Shown here in pieces: positions 1 to 6,156 of a stretch of DNA of 9,278 bases (positions within the stretch are counted from its first letter, which is position 1; every line of letters begins with the position of its first letter). The notes below the pieces were generated by a model that worked only from the letters and a program-made list of their open reading frames with translations, had not been told where the DNA came from and did no database searches. The DNA lies in assembly GCA_016214225.1 (NCBI GenBank), contig JACROX010000091.1:1-9278 (forward strand), given 5' to 3'. The position numbers and the translations under genes were made by a program. Source of the DNA: Candidatus Peregrinibacteria bacterium. Lineage in GTDB: Bacteria > Patescibacteriota > Gracilibacteria > UBA1369 > LOWO2-01-FULL-3.

Positions 1-1
1 G

Positions 2-79
2 GTTAAAGATATAGAATCTCTTTTATTCTATATCCCCACATGTCAAGGTGTACCTGAGATTCGTGAAACTACGTATTAA
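2..79 (+). CDS. Possible C-terminal end of a gene cut by the window edge
   Basis: One plus-strand frame is open from the window edge to a TAA at 77-79 (25 codons, ending GVPEIRETTY). The other two plus frames hit stops within the first dozen bases. The stop directly abuts the hairpin terminator at 78-116, which is where a convergent gene would be expected to end. The protein family is not recognisable from so little sequence. A 25-codon open frame can occur by chance, so this rests mainly on its position against the terminator. Confidence 0.35.
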   Translation, partial: VKDIESLLFYIPTCQGVPEIRETTY

Positions 80-116
80 AAAGAGGCTGATTTTGTTTAT
101 ATTTCAGCCTCTTTTT
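78..116. terminator. Bidirectional intrinsic terminator
   Basis: A 13-bp perfect inverted repeat (AAAAAGAGGCTGA at 78-90 and its complement at 104-116) encloses a 13-base loop. The stem ends in five T on both strands, so it can stop transcription from either side. It lies 22 bases past the stop of the minus-strand S-layer gene and right at the stop of the possible partial gene on the plus strand, as expected between convergent genes. Confidence 0.85.
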
Positions 117-137
117 CTAACTTGATTGATTCTCGTC

Positions 138-2429
138 TTATTTTGTCACAAGATTTTTAAGATCTTCCGTGTTTAGCGTTTGCAATTGGAATGCTTTTGA
201 AGCTTTGAAGAACATCTTTGCCGCTTCAGCGCGGTTTAGCGTGTCGTTGGGTCTTACAGTGGATTTGCCTTTGTCTCCGCTGATTATTCCATAATCTTTC
301 AACGTTTCCACAAAATTGAAGAATTTATCCGATACGCTTAAGTCGCTGAAACTAGCCGTTGAATGATTTTGAGGTCCACCAAGGGCAATTTCAATGATCA
401 GTCTGGACATTTCACCTCTTGTAATGAAGTGGTCGGGATCAAGCAATGTAATTCCTCCCGATTTTTCCGCCTCCGCGTAGTATCCTTTTGCCCAATGATT
501 TTTCGCGCCTGGGTAAGAAGGTTCGTTTGAAGACTGACCTTTGCCCAATACTTCGAGACCGATTTTTAACGCTTCCGCGTATGATAATCTATCTTCTCCC
601 GCGTATCTGCCATCTTTTCCTTTCAAGAAGTTTCTCATACCTTCCACGGCTTCGTTGTACCAAGCATTGTCATCCACGTCTTTAAAGCTTATAACTCCAT
701 CTTTAGCTTTCGCTTCTCTGGATGAATCTTTCCATTCGTTAAACTGGCCTTTTAACTCAGCCAAAGTCATTGATTTATTAAGAACTTTTCCCAGTGCGGA
801 TATAAGTTCGTCTTGAGCTGTCCCGTAATAGTTATAGTCAAGAATATCTTCTTTAGAGTTTAATATATCGGGGTTTGTCTGATATATCTCATTGTAAAGG
901 TCTCTGATTTTTGATTTCGCGTCAAGAAAGCCGCTTTGAAATTCTTTAGGCATTCTATCCAAGACTCTTAAAACCGATTTAACGACAGCTTCATCTTTCA
1001 ATAGGTCTTGCATAAGAGAAGGATCTGAATTAAGGATGCTCTTGAGGATTTCGGTCTTTTTTTCACGACTCATGTCTTTAGTGTAATTTTCTATTTTCGC
1101 GTCGGATCCTTTGTCATATCCCCTATCTTCGAAATCCGAATTTGGCTGACCCAAAACAGTTTCAGCTCTTTGGCCCAATTCTTGCAATTTGTCGCCCACC
1201 GACATCATACATTCCTCGTCTTCGTCTTTTTGGCATTTCTTACCCTCTTCAACGAGAGATTTTGCTGTCGCGATTATTTCATCAGCTTTTATTTTAAGTT
1301 CTTTTGAGAGATTTTTATATTCAGGACTGTTTTGGAATTTCGCAATCTCTTTTTCCACGTCCGCTAATATTCGTCCGGACATGTTTTGATCTTGGTTTTT
1401 TTGAAGTTTAGGCCAGAAATTATCCATTTCTTCTCTCAAATTATCCATTTCTTCTCTTATGCTGTTTATGGAATCCCAATCTTCAGGGTCGCTTGATTGC
1501 CCCATGGATTTCATTGCTTCAAGCATTTTTTTTTGAAGTTCAATTACTTTATCCATTCGCTCCATCTGTTTGTCTATTTCGTCCGCTAACTCCGGATTAT
1601 CTTTTTTGGTTTTTTCCAGAAATTTTTTGTCTTTGTCTGAATGTTTTTTCTGATTATCGAGGTCTTTTTGCATTCTTTCTATGTCTTTACTCATACGCAA
1701 ATTTTGAACCTTCCGTTGAATCTCCTGAATTTTTTCTCTTATTGAATCAACTTCATCCTGTGATTTAGCGTTGTTTAAGTCCTCTTTTAGTTTTGTAAGC
1801 TCATCTACGAGGGACTGATCTTTTTTACTCTCTTTGATTAATCTTTCGATATCTTTGAGATCCTGTTTTAAAGATTTTTCTCTGCATTTTGAATCTTCGA
1901 AACAGTTGTTTGGGCCTTGATGATCCCCGTTATTTTGTCCCATATTGTCGTTATTGTCATTCATTTTCATGGTGTCCGTATCCTCCATTTTTTTATTGCC
2001 TTTGTCGTCAAATTTGTCGTCTTTTCCCGTCTTAAAATCCTTTTCCATCTTGAAATTTTTTTCATTTTTGAAGTTTTTTTCCATCTTATTACCTTTGTCC
2101 ATGCTGTCATCTTTGTTATCAAAAAACTTTTTATCTTGATGATCTTTATCGTCTTTATTCACCGGGTCATCTTTCTTCATCTTGTCACCTTTATTGTCTT
2201 TTTGATCATGATTTTCGTTTTGATTATCCTCGAAAACACAGCTTTGGCTTTCCTCAATCCAAAATTCTCCATCCTTACAATCATGTTTTACAGTATTTTT
2301 TCCCGTATCATCGCTTAAAAGGGCGGCCAGCTTTAAGCTTTGGCTACCTGTGCTTACACCTAAAACAAGCAACGCTGAAATAATCGTTGCTAACGTGATC
2401 GCGGTACGCAAACTTACTTTGTTTTTCAT
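138..2429 (-). CDS. Secreted S-layer-homology (SLH) domain protein with charged linker and coiled coils
   Basis: This 763-residue exported protein probably sits on the cell surface, held to the wall through C-terminal SLH domains. It begins with a signal peptide (basic MKNK, hydrophobic stretch at about 11-25). Cys51/Cys64 and Cys176/Cys182 bracket a very Lys/Asp/Asn/Met-rich linker (about 68-175) containing a hexapeptide repeat. Charged, heptad-like helical sequence follows at about 185-345, then a mostly helical part at about 350-575 with Cys399 and Cys407. The last 185 residues look like three SLH units: about 581-627 (FKDVDDNAWYNEAV), 638-684 (HWAKGYYAEAE, TRGEMSRLI) and 692-746 (FSDL, NRAEAAKMFF). 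The ATG at 2429 fits because the signal peptide follows at once and a strong promoter lies just upstream, although no Shine-Dalgarno site is visible. The SLH assignment is firm. The role of the middle is unknown; a stalk or spacer is my inference. Confidence 0.88.
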   Translation of the reverse strand: MKNKVSLRTAITLATIISALLVLGVSTGSQSLKLAALLSDDTGKNTVKHDCKDGEFWIEESQSCVFEDNQNENHDQKDNKGDKMKKDDPVNKDDKDHQDKKFFDNKDDSMDKGNKMEKNFKNEKNFKMEKDFKTGKDDKFDDKGNKKMEDTDTMKMNDNNDNMGQNNGDHQGPNNCFEDSKCREKSLKQDLKDIERLIKESKKDQSLVDELTKLKEDLNNAKSQDEVDSIREKIQEIQRKVQNLRMSKDIERMQKDLDNQKKHSDKDKKFLEKTKKDNPELADEIDKQMERMDKVIELQKKMLEAMKSMGQSSDPEDWDSINSIREEMDNLREEMDNFWPKLQKNQDQNMSGRILADVEKEIAKFQNSPEYKNLSKELKIKADEIIATAKSLVEEGKKCQKDEDEECMMSVGDKLQELGQRAETVLGQPNSDFEDRGYDKGSDAKIENYTKDMSREKKTEILKSILNSDPSLMQDLLKDEAVVKSVLRVLDRMPKEFQSGFLDAKSKIRDLYNEIYQTNPDILNSKEDILDYNYYGTAQDELISALGKVLNKSMTLAELKGQFNEWKDSSREAKAKDGVISFKDVDDNAWYNEAVEGMRNFLKGKDGRYAGEDRLSYAEALKIGLEVLGKGQSSNEPSYPGAKNHWAKGYYAEAEKSGGITLLDPDHFITRGEMSRLIIEIALGGPQNHSTASFSDLSVSDKFFNFVETLKDYGIISGDKGKSTVRPNDTLNRAEAAKMFFKASKAFQLQTLNTEDLKNLVTK
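1417..1458 (-). repeat. Two tandem 21-bp copies encoding a coiled-coil heptad
   Basis: Two adjacent 21-base units (1417-1437 and 1438-1458) differ at only one base. They encode two copies of REEMDN plus one hydrophobic residue, near residues 325-338 of the SLH protein. This is a recent duplication of one heptad, and in-frame heptad duplication lengthens a coiled coil without disrupting it. Confidence 0.75.
2013..2084 (-). repeat. Hexapeptide tandem repeat in the charged linker
   Basis: Residues 116-139 of the SLH protein read as four 6-residue units: MEKNFK, NEKNFK, MEKDFK, TGKDDK. The DNA repeats with an 18-base period, the last copy being the most diverged. Lys and Phe/Asp positions are kept. 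It is a low-complexity, likely flexible segment that may vary in copy number between strains. Confidence 0.7.
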
Positions 2430-2463
2430 TTTTGTTTTTGTTAAATGATATTGCGTTTGCTAT

Positions 2464-2492
2464 ATTCTACAATATTTCTGTATTTATGTCAA
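2464..2492 (-). promoter_or_regulatory. Near-consensus sigma-70 promoter for the SLH gene
   Basis: Reading the minus strand, a perfect -35 box TTGACA (2487-2492) is followed after exactly 17 bases by TAGAAT (2464-2469, five of six consensus bases). Transcription should start near 2457, giving a leader of about 28 bases before the ATG at 2429. The leader is A-rich and has no ribosome binding site. The 101-bp divergent gap (2430-2530) also has to serve alr on the plus strand. There I see only a weak possible -10 (GATAAT, 2497-2502) with no matching -35. Confidence 0.8.
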
Positions 2493-2530
2493 ACTAGATA
2501 ATTCTTAAAAATTTATGTATTTTGTTTCGC

Positions 2531-3364
2531 ATGAATGAACTTACATGGGTGGAAGTTTCGAAGGGGGCTATCCGAAATAATATCAGGTGTTTTCGAGAAA
2601 TTATTGGGAAGGGTAAGATTCTTTGTCCTTGCGTGAAGGCAAACGCTTATGGGCATGGGCTTGTCGAAACCGCCGAGGTTTTTCTTGACTCGGGAGCGGA
2701 TTGGCTTGCCGTGAACGCGATATATGAGGCTCGCTCTCTGCGTAAAAATGGTGTTGATGCGCCAATTTATGTTTTAGGATATGTGCCTTTGGATAGTCTC
2801 GAAGAGGCTTTAAGGCTGGATTGCAGGCTTGTTGTATATAATAAGGAGACTGTTGAAAAATTGGGAGTTATCGCGGAGAAATTGGGAAAAATCGCTAAAG
2901 TTCATTTAAAAGCTGAAACAGGGAATAACAGGCAAGGACTCGCGGAAGAAAATTTGCTTGAGTTGGCTAAATTTATTAAAACTTTTAAAAACATTGAAAT
3001 AGAGGGTTTATCCACTCATTTCGCGAATATCGAAGATATGACAGATCATTCTTACGCTGAAGTTCAACTGGCAAAATTTGTTTCAGCGATAAACTTATTG
3101 GAAGAAAACGGCATCAATATACCGATAAAACATTGCGCGAATTCCGCCGCGATTCTTCTTTTCCCTGAAACTCATTTCCAAATGGTAAGACCGGGGATTG
3201 CGGCTTATGGCATGTGGCCGTCAAATGAGACGTATTTGTCTTATGCAAGAAAAAAATCCCTCAAGGAGAATTTGTCGGATATGGATGCACTTATAAGACC
3301 ACTCACGACACCACTCTCGCCATTTTGCCTGTCGGATATTATGACGGATATGACAGAGGGCTAA
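2531..3364 (+). CDS. alr: Alanine racemase, N-terminal part (frame-disrupted gene)
   Basis: Alanine racemase is a cytoplasmic PLP enzyme that converts L-alanine to D-alanine for peptidoglycan. The TIM-barrel part is clear. The PLP lysine is Lys36 in VKANAYGHG, and TGNNRQG (about 130-136), STHFAN (161-166), HCANSA (201-206) and the phosphate-contacting Arg220 in MVRPGIAAYG are all present. I chose the ATG at 2531 because family members start just before this TWVEVS-like segment; an in-frame TTG lies at 2522. No Shine-Dalgarno site is seen. After residue 242 (YARKK) this frame stops matching the family and runs about 36 unrelated residues to a TAA. The genuine C-terminal domain continues one frame over. 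By itself this fragment lacks the second catalytic residue, a tyrosine, and should be inactive. Confidence 0.9.
   Translation: MNELTWVEVSKGAIRNNIRCFREIIGKGKILCPCVKANAYGHGLVETAEVFLDSGADWLAVNAIYEARSLRKNGVDAPIYVLGYVPLDSLEEALRLDCRLVVYNKETVEKLGVIAEKLGKIAKVHLKAETGNNRQGLAEENLLELAKFIKTFKNIEIEGLSTHFANIEDMTDHSYAEVQLAKFVSAINLLEENGINIPIKHCANSAAILLFPETHFQMVRPGIAAYGMWPSNETYLSYARKKSLKENLSDMDALIRPLTTPLSPFCLSDIMTDMTEG
3250..3256 (+). other. A7 run marking the alr frame break
   Basis: Seven A residues occur with the upstream frame reading A-AAA-AAA. A slip of one base backwards here would join YARKK directly to IPQGEFVGYG and restore the C-terminal domain. The joined product would be about 357 residues, a normal length. 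However, family members usually have a further 12-15 residues between the WPS and IPxGE segments (a strand resembling LKPVLTWKT). A deletion of 3n+1 bases between A-rich tracts, or an assembly or sequencing error, is therefore at least as likely as programmed slippage. Confidence 0.6.
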
Positions 3365-3603
3365 AAGACGCCTATGTGCTTATTCATGGGAAAAGAGCTT
3401 ATGTCAGAGGTCGAATATGCATGAATATTATTATGGTTGACGTAACCGATATTCCCGAAGCGAAAATTGAGGATGATGTTACATTGCTTGGAAAAGATGG
3501 TGATGAAAATATTTCCGCCGAACTTTTTGCAAAATGGGCCGGAACGATAAACTACGAAGCGACGACGAGAATTAATGACAGAATTCCTAGGATTTATGTA
3601 TAA
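3256..3603 (+). CDS. alr: Alanine racemase, C-terminal domain (out of frame with the N-terminal part)
   Basis: This frame is open from 3229, after a TGA at 3226, and matches the racemase beta domain from 3256. It shows IPQGEFVGYG, whose Tyr codon at 3280-3282 should be the second catalytic base, then TYKTTHDTTLAILPVGYYDG, GRICMN with the substrate-side Met, and the terminal TINYE...RIPRIYV. All the expected C-terminal landmarks are intact, so the lesion appears recent or artefactual rather than part of a long decay. There is no good independent start or ribosome binding site. The stop is followed 23 bases later by ddl, so the two were probably co-transcribed. Confidence 0.85.
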   Translation: MPQGEFVGYGCTYKTTHDTTLAILPVGYYDGYDRGLKDAYVLIHGKRAYVRGRICMNIIMVDVTDIPEAKIEDDVTLLGKDGDENISAELFAKWAGTINYEATTRINDRIPRIYV

Positions 3604-3626
3604 TATTCGCGTATAAAAAATAAATT

Positions 3627-4799
3627 ATGCCTAAAAAAATAAAGATATGTGTGATTTTTGGCGGCAGAAGCGGAGAACATGAAGTTTCTTTGGTTTCCGC
3701 GAGTTCTATAATCGCGGCGCTTGCGGCGGATGGTCGTAAAATAATTGAAATAGGTATTACCAGAAGTGGGCAGTGGTATACGGGCGAAAACTGCCTTGAG
3801 GCTTTTAAAAAGCAGAAGATAGATTCGCTTGAACGAGTAAGTTTGAGTACAAATCCTGAAAACCCTGGAATTTTTATCGAGGATGAGGAGTTCGCTCGCT
3901 CTGCTCGCTCACACTACTTGTCTAGCAACCCTTCGGGTCGCTTGGGAAAATTTATTCAAATTGATTTTGCTTTTCCCGTTTTGCATGGCCCGTTCGGTGA
4001 AGACGGCACAATTCAGGGACTTTTTGAAATTCTGCAAATTCCTTACGCCGGATCAGGAGTTTTGGCTTCTTCAACGGCCATGGATAAAATCCAGACAAAA
4101 GCTTTGCTGAAAGCCAATGGCATTCCAGTTGTTCCTTCAATAGGCATAAACAGATTGGCATGGGGGAAAGAGAAAAAACCGATTTTGTCTGATATAAAAG
4201 AAAATATCGGATTTCCCTGTTTTGTAAAACCGTCGAATATGGGATCTTCGGTTGGCATTTCCAAGGTTAAAAAATTCGAGGATTTGGAGTCCGCAGTAAA
4301 TTTGGCGTGTGAGTTTGACAGCAGAATTCTTATTGAAAAAGCCATAAACGCGAGAGAAATAGAATGCGCCGTATTGGGAAATGATGACTTAATAGCCGCT
4401 CCTGTCGGAGAAGTAATTGTCGGAGGCGAATTTTATGATTTTTACGATAAATATGTAAACGGCGTTTCGACGACTGAGGTTCCCGCAAATATAGACAAAG
4501 ATGTGTCTGATAAAATCAGAAACATGTCCATGAAGGCATATAAGATTTTAGACTGCAGCGGACTTTCCAGAGTGGACTTCCTTTTGGATCGCGTTACCGG
4601 TGAAATTTATTTGAATGAAATAAATACGATGCCGGGATTTACAAGTATAAGCATGTATCCAAAGATGATGAAAGAGGCAGGTATCGGCTACGAGGAACTG
4701 GTTGATCGACTTGTTGAACTTGGAATCGAGAGATTCAAAGAAAGACGGAAAAACAAAGTTGGGTTTGATAGCGGAAGCGATTGGTATTTGAAAAATTAG
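3627..4799 (+). CDS. ddl: D-alanine-D-alanine ligase
   Basis: This cytoplasmic ATP-grasp ligase joins two D-alanines for the peptidoglycan stem peptide. The 390-residue protein has all family landmarks: GGRSGEHEVSL (12-22), the HGPFGEDGTIQG loop (120-131), GSGVLASSTAMDK (142-154), the ATP-binding FVKPSNMGSSVGISKV (199-214), EIECAVLG (244-251), the omega-loop YDKYV (273-277), and the metal-binding SRVDFLLD and NEINTMPGFT (314-339). It follows alr by 23 bases, a natural D-alanine operon. The ATG at 3627 directly precedes the first strand of the fold; no Shine-Dalgarno site is visible. Residues about 88-106 form an unusual GC-rich insertion that leaves the motifs untouched, so the enzyme is probably functional. 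The gene ends in TAG, while its neighbours use TAA. Confidence 0.96.
   Translation: MPKKIKICVIFGGRSGEHEVSLVSASSIIAALAADGRKIIEIGITRSGQWYTGENCLEAFKKQKIDSLERVSLSTNPENPGIFIEDEEFARSARSHYLSSNPSGRLGKFIQIDFAFPVLHGPFGEDGTIQGLFEILQIPYAGSGVLASSTAMDKIQTKALLKANGIPVVPSIGINRLAWGKEKKPILSDIKENIGFPCFVKPSNMGSSVGISKVKKFEDLESAVNLACEFDSRILIEKAINAREIECAVLGNDDLIAAPVGEVIVGGEFYDFYDKYVNGVSTTEVPANIDKDVSDKIRNMSMKAYKILDCSGLSRVDFLLDRVTGEIYLNEINTMPGFTSISMYPKMMKEAGIGYEELVDRLVELGIERFKERRKNKVGFDSGSDWYLKN
3888..3944 (+). repeat. GC-rich in-frame insertion inside ddl, possible palindromic element
   Basis: These bases encode EFARSARSHYLSSNPSGRLG-like sequence between the N-terminal domain and the QIDFAFPVLHGPF strand, where ligases normally have only a short variable loop. 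About 57% of bases 3891-3944 are G or C, well above the surrounding gene. The segment contains a near-repeat of GCTCGCTC and a small hairpin (ACCC-TTC-GGGT). In style it resembles known palindromic elements that insert in frame into bacterial genes, such as those of Rickettsia. That is an analogy, not an identification. Confidence 0.45.
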
Positions 4800-4807
4800 G
4801 CGAATCC

Positions 4808-4836
4808 TTGATTTAGGGAAAAAATTGCCGTATATT
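4808..4836 (+). promoter_or_regulatory. Candidate sigma-70 promoter for ftsA
   Basis: TTGATT (4808-4813, four of six consensus bases) is followed after 17 bases by TATATT (4831-4836, five of six). The predicted start near 4843 would leave a leader of about 26 bases before the ATG at 4869. It sits in the 69-bp ddl-ftsA gap, so ftsA may have its own promoter as well as read-through from ddl. Confidence 0.5.
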
Positions 4837-4868
4837 TGCTGGGCTTTTTACTTTAAAGTTCTCTCTTC

Positions 4869-6125
4869 ATGATGAGATTTTTCCGCGGCATTAAAAAAAA
4901 GTCCAACGATAACTACTTTCTGGCTTTGGATATAGGCACGGATGTCGTGAAAGCTCTTGTTTGCGAGGCGTGCGGCAGTAAGGCCAGAGTGCTTGGGGTC
5001 GGAAGGAAACAACAAAAACTCGGAGACATGCAAAGCGGTGTCGTTACGGATATTGCTTCCGTGATCGCGAATTGCCATGCGGCAATTAGAGAAGCTGAAA
5101 ATATGGCAGGCGCCACGACCAACAGGGTTATCATTGGGATATCCGGAGAATTGGTAAAAGGAGCCACAAACACAACAACTTATATTCGCAGAGACGCGAA
5201 CAGTAAAATAGATTTATCCGAATTAAAAAATATCGTGCATAAAATCCAATGGAGGGCTTTTGACGTTGTCAGAAGCCAATTATCTGAAGAGACCGGATAC
5301 AGCGAAATAGACGTAAAACTTGTAAACGCGGCCATTGTGGATGTAAGAATTGATGGATATAGGGTTACAAACCCTATCGGATTTCAGGGCAAAGAAGTAA
5401 CTTTGAGCATTTTTAACGCTTTTGCTCCCCTTGTTCATTACGGCGCTCTTCAGACAATCGCCGCAGAAATAGATAAAGAGCTTATTTCAATCGCCGCGGA
5501 ACCATACGCTTTAACTCGATGTTTGGGTTATGAAGAAAGCGGACAGTTCAGCGCTATTTTTCTTGATATAGGAGGAGGAACGACTGATGTCGCTGTTGTA
5601 AGAAATGGCGCCTTGGAAGGGACAAAAATGTTCACACTTGGGGGACGAACTTTTACCAAAAGACTGACTCAAAGTTTAAATATTTCATTCAAAGAAGCTG
5701 AGGAAATAAAACTCGCGTACAGCAGTGATAATTTAGAAAGACAATCAAATAAAATCGTACGGGAAGCAATGAAAATCGACTCCGAGGTATGGCTTTCCGG
5801 CGTCGTTTTGACTCTTGAAGATTTTGATAATATAGACAGCTTTCCTTCAAAAATTCTGCTTTCAGGAGGAGGCGCTCATCTGCCTGAAATAAAAGAGGCA
5901 TTGGAAAGCCGCGAATGGTTTAAATCAATGAGATTCAGCAGAAAGCCTCAAGTGAGTTTCGCGTCTCCAAAAATGGTTACGAATTTGATGGATGAAACAA
6001 GACTTTTGAAAGACCATCAAGATATTGTGCCTATGGCCCTCGCGAATTTAGCTATCGAATTTATAAATGAAGAACAGGTTTTGTCCAAATTGTTGAAGAA
6101 AGTTGTGCGGCTCATGCAAATATAA
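4869..6125 (+). CDS. ftsA: Cell division protein FtsA-like actin-fold ATPase
   Basis: FtsA is an actin-family ATPase that tethers FtsZ filaments to the inner membrane and recruits the divisome. This 418-residue protein shows the first phosphate motif LALDIGTDVVKALV (18-31), a 1C/SHS2-like region around residues 85-165 (RVIIGISGELVKG), the second phosphate motif AIFLDIGGGTTDVAVV (229-244), and the adenosine motif ILLSGGGAHLPEI (329-341). The end, LSKLLKKVVRLMQI (405-418), is a basic amphipathic helix like the FtsA membrane anchor. Length and the anchor favour FtsA over the related PilM. Two ATGs stand in tandem at 4869 and 4872, so the exact start is uncertain by one residue, and no ribosome binding site is visible. 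It is followed after 31 bases not by ftsZ but by a membrane protein gene. Confidence 0.85.
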   Translation: MMRFFRGIKKKSNDNYFLALDIGTDVVKALVCEACGSKARVLGVGRKQQKLGDMQSGVVTDIASVIANCHAAIREAENMAGATTNRVIIGISGELVKGATNTTTYIRRDANSKIDLSELKNIVHKIQWRAFDVVRSQLSEETGYSEIDVKLVNAAIVDVRIDGYRVTNPIGFQGKEVTLSIFNAFAPLVHYGALQTIAAEIDKELISIAAEPYALTRCLGYEESGQFSAIFLDIGGGTTDVAVVRNGALEGTKMFTLGGRTFTKRLTQSLNISFKEAEEIKLAYSSDNLERQSNKIVREAMKIDSEVWLSGVVLTLEDFDNIDSFPSKILLSGGGAHLPEIKEALESREWFKSMRFSRKPQVSFASPKMVTNLMDETRLLKDHQDIVPMALANLAIEFINEEQVLSKLLKKVVRLMQI

Positions 6126-6156
6126 TTTTGGAATCCATGTCTTCTAATTCCCCCTC

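Noticed and set aside
1917..2318. Plus-strand open frame of 133 codons opposite the charged linker
   Set aside because: Its Phe/Ile/Leu-rich sequence is simply the complement of the Lys/Asp/Asn codons of the SLH gene. It has no start context of its own.
3883..4110. Second plus-strand open frame inside ddl, 75 codons
   Set aside because: It is a frame shadow of ddl; all conserved ligase motifs lie in the main frame.
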